DNA from: Streptomyces atroolivaceus
GTDB taxonomy: Bacteria; Actinomycetota; Actinomycetes; Streptomycetales; Streptomycetaceae
Assembly: GCF_000717025.1 (NCBI RefSeq)
Contig: NZ_JNXG01000001.1
Location: 62,001 to 126,000 of the forward strand
DNA: 64,000 nt
Direction of reading: 5' to 3'
In this document: positions 17,632-25,390 of the stretch, piece after piece
Numbering within the stretch: position 1 is the first letter of the stretch
How the letters are laid out: every line of letters starts with the position of its first letter
The notes under the pieces: model-generated
What the model was told of the DNA's origin: nothing
The model's database searches: none
What the model saw: the letters and a program-made list of their open reading frames with translations, nothing else
Made by a program: the position numbers and the translations under genes

Positions 17632-18561
17632 TCAGTGCTCCCCGGGGACCAGGACGAGCTTGCCGCGCACGTGCCCGGCCTCGCTGAGCTCCTGGGCCCG
17701 CGCCGCCTCGCCGAGCGCGAAGGTCCGTTCCACGGGGACGCGGAGGCCACCGACCGCCGCCGCCTCGGCGTACTCCGCGAGCCGCCTGCCCTCGTCGGGA
17801 CGGCTCCCGCCGCCGGCGGAGAAGGCCACCCCGTAGTGGGCGGCGTCCGGGTCGGCGATGGTGGTGACCCGGTCGGCCGTGCCGCCACGCAGCTCCACCG
17901 AGTCCGCCAGCGCGCCCCTGCCCGCCACGTCGAACACCGCGTCCACGCCCTGCGGCGCGGCCTCCCGCACCCGGTCCACCAGCCCTTCCCCGTACGCGAC
18001 CGGGACCGCGCCGAGCACCCGCAGGTAGTCGTGGTTGGCCGGTGAGGCGGTCCCGACGACGGTGGCGCCGCGGGCGGCGGCCAGCTGGACGGCGGCGGAA
18101 CCGACCGCGCCGGACGCCCCGTGCACCAGCAGGGTCTCGCCCGCGGAGACCGCGAGCTCGTCCAGCACACGGGCGGCGGTCACGGTCGCGACCGGCAGCG
18201 CGGCGGCCTCCGCCCAGCCCAGTCCCTCCGGCCTGGGCGCGACGGATCCCACGTCGGCGAGGACGTACGCCGCGTACGCGCCGGTCGCGCTCCGGCCGAG
18301 GACCTCGTCGCCGACGGCGAACTCCGTCACTCCCTCACCGGTCTCGTCGACGACTCCGGCGAACTCGCTGCCGGGTGTGGCGGGCAGCGGGGTGGGGAAG
18401 GCCGCCTCCATCCAGCCGTTGCGGATCTTGTGGTCGATCGGATTGACCCCGGCGGCCCTGACCTCCACCCGGATCTGCCCGGGGCCGGCGTGGACGTCCT
18501 CGACCTGGGCCAGGCGCAGGACCTCGGGGCCGCCGAACTCCTCGTACACGATCGCTTCCAT
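17632..18561 (-). CDS. NADP-dependent quinone oxidoreductase-like MDR family protein
   Basis: 309 residues, the length of zinc-free MDR proteins. MEAIVYEEFGGPEVL at the N-terminus, AAGVNPIDHKIRNG, PGSEFAGVV and the Rossmann motif VHGASGAVGSAAVQLA identify the quinone reductase/zeta-crystallin branch, which reduces quinones or enones with NADPH. No zinc-binding Cys set is present. ATG 18561 has GGAGGAG just upstream and gives the canonical start; 18615 would add an unrelated Arg-rich leader. Divergent from the DNA polymerase gene. Confidence 0.9.
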   Translation of the reverse strand: MEAIVYEEFGGPEVLRLAQVEDVHAGPGQIRVEVRAAGVNPIDHKIRNGWMEAAFPTPLPATPGSEFAGVVDETGEGVTEFAVGDEVLGRSATGAYAAYVLADVGSVAPRPEGLGWAEAAALPVATVTAARVLDELAVSAGETLLVHGASGAVGSAAVQLAAARGATVVGTASPANHDYLRVLGAVPVAYGEGLVDRVREAAPQGVDAVFDVAGRGALADSVELRGGTADRVTTIADPDAAHYGVAFSAGGGSRPDEGRRLAEYAEAAAVGGLRVPVERTFALGEAARAQELSEAGHVRGKLVLVPGEH

Positions 18562-18716
18562 CACCGTCTCCTCCGCCGCCTGCCGGGTCGCCGGTACGCG
18601 CCGCGCGCACCGCACTCCGATCCTCCCGGCAGTCGGGCGCGCCCGCCCGGTGAGCCGGACGGCCGCCCTCCCCGTGGGCCGGGGCCTCTGTCGGTGGCGG
18701 GTGCGAGACTCGGCTC

Positions 18717-20423
18717 ATGACCGAACGCTGGGCTCTGGCCACCGCGGAAGGGGGCGGCGCACTCCTCGCGCCGCTCACGCGCGACGGCCTGCCCGCCGGT
18801 CCCGTCCTGGCCGAGCCCGACCTCGTCGAGTCCGTCCGCTCGCGCCCCGGTGTCGCCCGCTGGGTCTGGCGGTCGACCGCCGGGATCTACCCCCGGCTGC
18901 TCGCGGCGGGCGTACGGGTGGAGCGTTGCTACGACATCGAGTGCGCCGAGCTCCTGCTGCTCGGCCACGAGGGGCGGCTCGGGGAGCCCCGCTCCGCGGC
19001 GGCTGCCTGGGCCCGGCTTCGCCGTGCGCCGGTGCCGCCCGATCCGCCGCCCCGGTCGGCGGAGCCCGGGGCCCAGTCCTCCCTCTTCGAGCCGCGCTCC
19101 GGAGCCGACCTGCCCTTCGAGGCCCTGCTCCAGGTCTACGCCGAGCAGCTGCGCCGTCACGAGGCGGCGGAGCACCCGGGCAGGATGCGGCTGCTCACGG
19201 CCGCCGAGTCCGCGGGCATGCTGGTCGCCGCCGAGATGAACGCGTCCGGGCTCCCCTGGCGGGCCGATGTGCACCGCGACGTACTGAACGAGCTGCTCGG
19301 CGAGCGGTACGCCGGTGGCGGCGAGCCCCGCAGGCTGGCCGAGGCCGCGGACGAGGTGTCGGCAGCCTTCGGCAGACGGGTGCGGCCCGATCTGCCGGCC
19401 GATGTCGTCAAGGCCTTCGCGCAGGCCGGTATCAGGGTGAAGTCGACCCGGCGGTGGGAGCTGGAGGAGCTCGACCACCCGGCGGTGGAGCCGCTGATCC
19501 GCTACAAGAAGCTGTACCGCGTCTGGACGGCACACGGCTGGAGCTGGCTCCAGGACTGGGTGCGTGACGGCCGCTTCCGCCCCGAGTACCAGCCGGGGGG
19601 CACGGTCAGCGGGCGCTGGACGACCAACGGCGGCGGAGCGCTGCAGATCCCCAAGGTGATACGCCAGGCGGTCGTCGCCGACGAGGGCTGGCGGCTGGTC
19701 GTGGCGGACGCCGACCAGATGGAGCCGCGCGTGCTGGCCGCGATCTCCCGCGACCGGGGGCTGATGGAAGTGGCCGGGCACGAGGGCGACCTCTACAAGG
19801 CCCTGTCCGACCGGGCGTTCCACGGCGACCGCGACCACGCCAAGATCGCGCTGCTCGGCGCGATCTACGGACAGACCTCGGGCGACGGCCTGAAGAACCT
19901 GGCGGCACTGCGGCGGCGGTTCCCGCACGCCGTCGCCTACGTCGACGACGCGGCGAAGGCGGGCGAGGAGGGCCGCCTCGTCCGTACCTGGCTGGGCCGC
20001 ACGAGCCCGCCCGCCGCCGGGGCGGACGAGGACGGAGAGGCCGGTATCCCGCAGGAGAGCGAGGAGCGGCCGCCCGGGGAGAGCACGAACGCCTACGGAC
20101 TCACCCCGGGTTATGCCTCGTCGAACGCCCGGGCGCGGGGCCGCTTCACCCGCAACTTCGTGGTCCAGGGCAGTGCCGCGGACTGGGCGCTGCTGCTCCT
20201 GGCGGCGCTGCGGCGGACGCTCGCCGCAGGGGGGATGCGGGCCGAGCTGGTGTTCTTCCAGCACGACGAGGTGATCGTGCACTGCCCGGCCGGGGAGGCG
20301 CCGGCGGTGGTGGAGGCGATCCGCGAGGCCGGGGAGCTGGCCGGCAGGGTCGCCTTCGGGGAGACGCCGGTGCGGTTCCCGTTCAGCACGGCGGTGGTCG
20401 AGCGCTACTCGGACGCCAAATGA
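18717..20423 (+). CDS. Family A DNA polymerase with degenerate 3'-5' exonuclease domain
   Basis: 568 residues. The C-terminal two thirds is a family A polymerase: fingers/palm begin near residue 240, motif A is VVADADQMEPRVLA, motif B is DRDHAKIALLGAIYGQTSG (Lys and Tyr of the O-helix kept, but Leu where Pol I has Phe/Tyr) and motif C is FQHDEVIVH. The N-terminal region corresponds in position to the 3'-5' exonuclease domain but begins ALATAEGGGALL, without the DxE of Exo I. It lacks a 5' nuclease domain, so it is not the main polA. Such short PolA-like enzymes are common in actinobacteria and usually annotated as bifunctional exonuclease/polymerase; their role is not settled. Confidence 0.85.
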   Translation: MTERWALATAEGGGALLAPLTRDGLPAGPVLAEPDLVESVRSRPGVARWVWRSTAGIYPRLLAAGVRVERCYDIECAELLLLGHEGRLGEPRSAAAAWARLRRAPVPPDPPPRSAEPGAQSSLFEPRSGADLPFEALLQVYAEQLRRHEAAEHPGRMRLLTAAESAGMLVAAEMNASGLPWRADVHRDVLNELLGERYAGGGEPRRLAEAADEVSAAFGRRVRPDLPADVVKAFAQAGIRVKSTRRWELEELDHPAVEPLIRYKKLYRVWTAHGWSWLQDWVRDGRFRPEYQPGGTVSGRWTTNGGGALQIPKVIRQAVVADEGWRLVVADADQMEPRVLAAISRDRGLMEVAGHEGDLYKALSDRAFHGDRDHAKIALLGAIYGQTSGDGLKNLAALRRRFPHAVAYVDDAAKAGEEGRLVRTWLGRTSPPAAGADEDGEAGIPQESEERPPGESTNAYGLTPGYASSNARARGRFTRNFVVQGSAADWALLLLAALRRTLAAGGMRAELVFFQHDEVIVHCPAGEAPAVVEAIREAGELAGRVAFGETPVRFPFSTAVVERYSDAK

Positions 20424-20793
20424 GCCGGCCGGGTGACCTGCCACGGCGGCGGCCGGATCCAGGGGCGGCCAGGGCCGGACCCTGGCCGGGCCACGGCCCG
20501 CGCCTACCGCCACGGCGGTGGCCCCACGGTGAACGCGCGTCCGCGGAGCGGGGTTGTCGGGCTTGTCTCCGCCTCGCTCTCCTCGCCTTACGGGGTGACG
20601 TGCTCCGGGCGGCGGAGCCCGACGGGGCGTGGAACCACGACGTGGCGCCGCACCTCCGCAACCGAAGGTCCCGCCCGCCCCCACCGCCGCGTCGTGGGCG
20701 CCCTCCGACGCCGGTCCGAGGCGGCCGGGAGACCCACCCGGCGCGCCCGGAGCCGTGCCCGGGCGGGGCGCCGTGCCGCTATAGGCTCCGGCC
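20424..20793. other. GC-rich intergenic region
   Basis: 370 bases with no reading frame I can support. It starts with a hairpin (20466-20488) and ends with the presumed promoter and ribosome site of the DUF2804 gene. Open frames crossing it have shadow-type Arg/Pro-rich composition. Confidence 0.55.
20466..20488 (+). terminator. Hairpin after the DNA polymerase gene
   Basis: A 9-bp perfect stem (20466-20474 with 20480-20488) and CCGGA loop, 43 bases after the polymerase stop. Short but fully paired and GC-rich; likely terminator. Confidence 0.5.
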
Positions 20794-21849
20794 ATGGCGA
20801 CGCACGAGCACGAGATCACGGAGCCCGTCGACCTCTGCCTCCCCGACGGCAGCCTGAATCCCTCTGCCGTCGGCTGGTCCAGGAAGCCGCTGCACCGGGC
20901 CAATCTGCAGGGCTGGGGCCGGACGAAGCGGTGGGAGTACTGGTGCGTGACCACACCCACCCACCTGGTCGCCCTGACCGTGAGCGACCTCGACTTCCTG
21001 GCGCTGAACACCGTCTACCTGCTGGAATTCGGCCCCGGAGGCCGCGAGTTCGAATGCTCCTCGATCGTCCCCGCCGCCCGGGGCGTCCGCCTCCCGGACA
21101 CCGTCGCGGGAGCACCGGGCTCCGAGGACGTCGTCGTCGGCCCCGCCCGGCCGACCGGGGGCAAGGTGCGCATCGAGATCCGCGACGAGAACGCCGGCAC
21201 GAGGCTGCGGGCCCGCTGCCTGACCCCGGAACGGCTGCCGCTGGAGGTCGGCCTCCTGGTCTCCCGGCCGGAAGGACACGAGTCGCTCTCCGTGGTCGTC
21301 CCGTGGAGCGAGCAGCGCTTCCAGTACACCTCCAAGCACACCGCGCTCCCCGCCTCAGGCCGCGTGCGTATCGGCAGCGAGATCCTGACGTTCGGCGGGG
21401 AGGACGACGAGGCCTGGGCCGTCCTGGACCACGGCCGCGGGCGCTGGCCGCGTACGGTCGACTGGAACTGGGGCGCCGCGTCCGGCCGTACGGACGGGCA
21501 CACGGTGGGCCTCCAGTTCGGCGGCCGCTGGACCGAGGGCACCGGCTCCACCGAGAACGGGCTCTGCGTGGACGGCCGGCTCACCAAGATCGGCGAGGAG
21601 ATGGACTGGCAGTGGTCCGCCTCCGCCCCGCTGGCACCCTGGACGCTCCGCACCCCCTCGTCCGGCCAGGTGGACCTGACGTTCACGCCGTTCCACAACC
21701 GGGCCGTGCACACCGACGTCGGTCTGATCGCCAACCGCACCGACCAGCGCTTCGGCCACTACGACGGCCGGATCCGCACCGACGACGGCGCCGAGATCGC
21801 CGTGGACCGCCTGCTGGGCTGGGCCGAGGACGTTCACATGCGCTGGTGA
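20794..21849 (+). CDS. DUF2804 family protein
   Basis: 351 residues. The segment RANLQGWGRTKRWEYWCVTTPTHLVALTVSDLDF near the N-terminus and DWNWGAASGRTDGHTVGLQFGGRWTEGTGSTENGLCVDGRL in the middle are the conserved blocks of DUF2804, a predicted beta-rich soluble family related to lipocalin-like/tocopherol cyclase-type folds. No function is established. ATG 20794 is the natural start. Co-oriented with the phosphotransferase gene 36 bases downstream. Confidence 0.85.
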   Translation: MATHEHEITEPVDLCLPDGSLNPSAVGWSRKPLHRANLQGWGRTKRWEYWCVTTPTHLVALTVSDLDFLALNTVYLLEFGPGGREFECSSIVPAARGVRLPDTVAGAPGSEDVVVGPARPTGGKVRIEIRDENAGTRLRARCLTPERLPLEVGLLVSRPEGHESLSVVVPWSEQRFQYTSKHTALPASGRVRIGSEILTFGGEDDEAWAVLDHGRGRWPRTVDWNWGAASGRTDGHTVGLQFGGRWTEGTGSTENGLCVDGRLTKIGEEMDWQWSASAPLAPWTLRTPSSGQVDLTFTPFHNRAVHTDVGLIANRTDQRFGHYDGRIRTDDGAEIAVDRLLGWAEDVHMRW

Positions 21850-21885
21850 CTCCCCCGGGTGGGACGGCGCGGGTAGGTTTCCCCC

Positions 21886-22566
21886 ATGCATATAGGCCCA
21901 CTCCTGGGCTCGGGACGCACCGCCGACGTGTACGCACTCGACGGCCCCTGGGTCCTGCGCCGTTACCGCCAAGGCATCGACACGACCGGGGAGCTGGCCG
22001 TGATGTCGTACCTCTCGGCCTCGGGCTTCCCGGTCCCGCGCATCGGTCCGCCCGCCGAGGATGCGCTTCCCACGGACCTCGTGGTGCAGCGGCTGACCGG
22101 TCCGACGCTGGCCGAGGCGATGCTGGCGGGCACGGTCACCGGGGACGAGGGCGCGGAGCTGCTGGCGCGGCTCCTACGGGAGCTGCACGCGATCCCTCCA
22201 CGGCTCTCCCAGGAACCCGAGGACCGGATCCTGCACCTGGACCTGCGTCCCGAGAACGTGGTCCTGGCCCCCGAGGGCGCGATGGTGATCGACTGGATGA
22301 CGGCCGGTGAGGGGCCGCCCGCGCTGGACCGGGCCATGACCTCCCTGCTCCTGGCCCAGGCGGCCCTCGACCCGTCGTACTCCGCGGGCCCGGGGGCCCG
22401 GGGCGTGCTGGCGGCACTGCTCAACCGGTTCACGGACGACGGCGGCGTGCCCGCCGACGCCCTCGCCCGCGCCACCGCACTGCGCGCGGCGGACCCACAG
22501 CTCACCGCGCACCGGACGGCGGTGCTGGACGAGGCGGCGGAACTGGTCGCTTCGCTGGCGGGCTGA
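21886..22566 (+). CDS. Aminoglycoside phosphotransferase (APH)-like kinase
   Basis: 226 residues, short for the family. A nucleotide loop (GSGRTADVYAL) and the catalytic loop HLDLRPENVVL are present, followed by VIDWMTAG, where the metal-binding Asp of the DxD/DFG equivalent sits. The protein-kinase-like fold is therefore complete at its core. APH-like proteins phosphorylate small molecules (sugars, choline, antibiotics); nothing indicates which one here. It converges on the response-regulator gene with 8 bases between stops. Probably transcribed with the DUF2804 gene. Confidence 0.85.
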   Translation: MHIGPLLGSGRTADVYALDGPWVLRRYRQGIDTTGELAVMSYLSASGFPVPRIGPPAEDALPTDLVVQRLTGPTLAEAMLAGTVTGDEGAELLARLLRELHAIPPRLSQEPEDRILHLDLRPENVVLAPEGAMVIDWMTAGEGPPALDRAMTSLLLAQAALDPSYSAGPGARGVLAALLNRFTDDGGVPADALARATALRAADPQLTAHRTAVLDEAAELVASLAG

Positions 22567-22574
22567 CGGTCCGG

Positions 22575-23219
22575 TCACTTCCGCAGGTAGGCCAGCACGG
22601 CGAGGACCCGGCGGTTCGTCGCGTCGGTCAGGGAGAGGTCCAGTTTGGTGAGGATGGAGCCGAAGTGCTTGCTGACCGTCCCCTCACTGACCGTCAGCGC
22701 CTCGGCCACGGAGGCGTTCGAGCGGCCCTCCGCCATCAGGGCCAGCACCTCCTGCTCCCGTGCGGTCAGCCGCGACAGCGGGTCGCGGCGGTGCCTGAGG
22801 AGCTGACGCACCACTTCCGGGTCGACGACCGTGCCGCCTTCGGCGACCCGCTGGAGCGCATCGACGAACTCCTCGACCTTCCCCACGCGTTCCTTGAGGA
22901 GGTAGCCCACGCCCGTACCGTCGCAGGAGTCGAGCAACTCCTCGGCGTAGGCACGCTGGACGTACTGGCTGAGGACCAGGACGGGCAGCCGGGGACGGGT
23001 CTCCCGCAGGGCCACGGCGGCCCGGAGCCCTTCGTCGGAGAAACCGGGCGGCATCCGTACGTCCGTCACCACGATGTCCGGGCCGTGTTCGGCGACGGCG
23101 GCGGTGAGTTCACCGGCGGTGCCGACGCCGGCCACCACCTCGTGGCCGAACCTCTCCAGCAGGCCGACGAGGCCCTCCCTGAGGAGCACACTGTCCTCGG
23201 CCAGCACGATGCGCAGCAT
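22575..23219 (-). CDS. Response regulator, NarL/LuxR type
   Basis: 214 residues. The receiver domain has the acidic cluster LAEDSVLL, the phosphoacceptor in IVVTDVRMPP and the switch region VLVLSQYV; a C-terminal LuxR HTH (LTAREQEVLALMAEGRSNASVAEALTVSEGTVSKHFGSILTKLDL) follows. Seven bases separate its start from the stop of the histidine kinase gene upstream, so kinase and regulator form a two-component operon. The divergent ABC exporter is the likely target. Confidence 0.95.
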   Translation of the reverse strand: MLRIVLAEDSVLLREGLVGLLERFGHEVVAGVGTAGELTAAVAEHGPDIVVTDVRMPPGFSDEGLRAAVALRETRPRLPVLVLSQYVQRAYAEELLDSCDGTGVGYLLKERVGKVEEFVDALQRVAEGGTVVDPEVVRQLLRHRRDPLSRLTAREQEVLALMAEGRSNASVAEALTVSEGTVSKHFGSILTKLDLSLTDATNRRVLAVLAYLRK

Positions 23220-23226
23220 CCAACCC

Positions 23227-24516
23227 TCATTCGACCAGGTGAGCGGGGATCCGGGGGACGTCGATCCGGAGCACGGTCGGCCCCCCGGCCGGGCTGGACA
23301 GTAACAGCCGCCCGTCCAGCACGGAGAGCCGGTCGGCGACCCCCTGGAGCCCGGTACCCCCGGTGGTCGCCGCGCCGCCTGTGCCGTCGTCCCACACCTC
23401 GACGGTCAGCCGCTCCCCGTCGTCCCGCCCCGTCACCCGTGCCCGGCTCGCCCCGCTGTGCTTCGCCACATTGGCCAGCGCCTCGCAGAGAGCGAAGTAC
23501 ACGGCGGTCTCCACCGGCTGCGGCAGCCGGTCGGGTATGTCGAGGTCCACGTCGACGGGTACGGCCGAGCGGTCGGCGACGTCCTCGACCGCCGCGGCCA
23601 GACCGCGGTCGGTGAGGACCTGGGGGTGGATGCCCCGGATGAGCTCCCTGATCTCCACGAGGGCCTCCCCCGCCTCCTCGTGCGCCTTGGCGAGCAATCC
23701 GCCCAGCGGCTCGGCCGGCCTCTCCAGCCTGGCCAGGCCCAGCGTCATCGAGAGGGCTACGAGCCGTTGCTGCGCCCCGTCGTGCAGGTCTCGCTCGATC
23801 CGGCGGCGCTCCGCCTCGAAGGCGTCCACCAGCCGCATCCGGGAGCGCCCCAACTCCTCGATACGGGCGTCGAGTCCCTCACCCCCCGCGGACAGCAGCG
23901 CCCTGGTCAGGGCCGCACGTGCCACCGCCGCCCACCCGAGCGGATAGGCGAGGACCGGCAGCAGCACCAGCCCGAGCAGGGCCAGGGCGAAGGCCTGCGG
24001 ATACGAGTCGGCGAGATACAGCTTCAGCACCCGCACCTCCTCGCCGCCGGTGACGGCCGCCATGACGACGGGCGTCGCCAACAGCGCGCCGCAGACGGTC
24101 AGTACGCCCCCCACGAGCAGCCCCTCCAGCGGCCAGAGCACCCCGGCGAACAGCAGTACGTAACGGAATTCCCGCCAGGTGGCCTGCTCCCGGAGCCGGG
24201 TGCGCAGCCACGCCAACAACCCGGTGCCCGACGGGGACCGGTGCGGATCGCCGAGGGGCACGGGGTCGATCAGCCGCAGCCTGCGCCGCTCGACGGCGGC
24301 CACCGGGACGCCGATCAGGGCGAGCATCAGAAGGAGCGGCAGGCCGACGAGCACGAGGGACAGGGCGCTGCCCACCACAGCCAGCAGCAGGACGGAGGCC
24401 AGGAGGGCCGCACCCGTGGGGACGCTGCTCAGCAGGTACAGCGCCGCGCGCCACGGCAGGCCGCCGAGCAGATAGCGGCGCCGCAGGATGGCCTGCCGGA
24501 GGGTGAGTGAGCTCAT
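23227..24516 (-). CDS. Sensor histidine kinase (HisKA_3 type)
   Basis: 429 residues from ATG 24516. Four to five membrane segments with short loops fill the first 190 residues or so, typical of intramembrane-sensing kinases with no large external domain. The phosphorylated His is in RRRIERDLHDGAQQRLVALS, and the HATPase region has the N-box CEALANVAKHSGA and the G-box VWDDGTGGAATTGGTGLQGV. A longer frame back to 24651 would overlap the start of the divergent ABC gene and is rejected. Likely senses envelope stress or a peptide through or with the divergent ABC exporter. Confidence 0.92.
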   Translation of the reverse strand: MSSLTLRQAILRRRYLLGGLPWRAALYLLSSVPTGAALLASVLLLAVVGSALSLVLVGLPLLLMLALIGVPVAAVERRRLRLIDPVPLGDPHRSPSGTGLLAWLRTRLREQATWREFRYVLLFAGVLWPLEGLLVGGVLTVCGALLATPVVMAAVTGGEEVRVLKLYLADSYPQAFALALLGLVLLPVLAYPLGWAAVARAALTRALLSAGGEGLDARIEELGRSRMRLVDAFEAERRRIERDLHDGAQQRLVALSMTLGLARLERPAEPLGGLLAKAHEEAGEALVEIRELIRGIHPQVLTDRGLAAAVEDVADRSAVPVDVDLDIPDRLPQPVETAVYFALCEALANVAKHSGASRARVTGRDDGERLTVEVWDDGTGGAATTGGTGLQGVADRLSVLDGRLLLSSPAGGPTVLRIDVPRIPAHLVE

Positions 24517-24649
24517 GACCCGCACGGTAGACAGCACGGACCGGCCACCACCACCCGGCGGGCGGGGGGCCGGTGGTGGAGCTGGCTCCACCCCCAGGAC
24601 CCCTCCTCGCTGCGATGTGGCCGCCGAGCGCGCCCGGTTGAGTGGAACC

Positions 24650-25390
24650 ATGAATCAGCAACCCGCAGCCGTCCGGCTCGACACCGTCACCCGGTCCTTC
24701 GGAAAGGCCGCCGACGCCGTCACGGCGCTGGACGGAGTCAGCCTCGCCATCCCCCGGGGCTCCTTCACTGCGATCATGGGACCGTCCGGTTCGGGGAAGT
24801 CGACGCTCCTCCAGTGCACCGCCGGCCTCGACCGGCCCACCTCCGGCCGGGTGTTCCTCGGGGACACGGAGACGACCGGGCTGAGCGAGCGGAGGCTCAC
24901 GCTGCTGCGCCGTGAGCGGATCGGGTTCGTCTTCCAGGCCTTCAACCTGCTGCCGGCGCTCACCGCCGAGCAGAACGTGGCGCTCCCGCTGCGGCTCGCG
25001 GGCCGCAGACCCCGCCGCGCGGAGGTACGCGCGGTTCTGGAACGGGTCGGTCTCGGCTCCCGGGCCCGCCACCGGCCCACCGAGCTCTCCGGCGGGCAGC
25101 AGCAACGCGGCGCCCTGGCACGGGCGTTGGTCACCCGGCCCGAGGTCCTGTTCGGCGACGAACCCACCGGGGCGCTCGATTCCCGTACCGGCCGGGAGGT
25201 CCTGGAGCTCCTGCGGTCGATGTCCGACGCCGGCCAGACGGTGATCATGGTGACGCACGATCCGGTGGCCGCCTCCTACGCGGACCGTGTGGTGTTCCTG
25301 GCCGACGGATCGATACGGGACGAGCTGTGCGACCCGGCCGCCGGACAGATCGCCGCGCGCATGACCGCCCTGGCGGTGGTCCCGTGCTGA
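24650..25390 (+). CDS. ABC transporter ATP-binding protein (MacB/LolD type)
   Basis: 246 residues. Walker A GPSGSGKST, Q-loop FVFQAFNLLPAL, signature ELSGGQQQRGALARAL, Walker B VLFGDEPTGALD and the switch His in MVTHDPV are all intact. This is the class that powers FtsX-type permeases in antimicrobial peptide resistance or lipoprotein handling. ATG 24650 is preferred because the longer in-frame reading covers the divergent promoter region and lacks family similarity. Its last bases overlap the permease start (GTGCTGA), indicating coupled translation. Confidence 0.93.
   Translation: MNQQPAAVRLDTVTRSFGKAADAVTALDGVSLAIPRGSFTAIMGPSGSGKSTLLQCTAGLDRPTSGRVFLGDTETTGLSERRLTLLRRERIGFVFQAFNLLPALTAEQNVALPLRLAGRRPRRAEVRAVLERVGLGSRARHRPTELSGGQQQRGALARALVTRPEVLFGDEPTGALDSRTGREVLELLRSMSDAGQTVIMVTHDPVAASYADRVVFLADGSIRDELCDPAAGQIAARMTALAVVPC

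Noticed and set aside
24517..24651. N-terminal extension of the histidine kinase to 24651
   Set aside because: Would overlap the start of the divergent ABC gene and is Pro/Gly-rich; ATG 24516 begins just before the first membrane helix.
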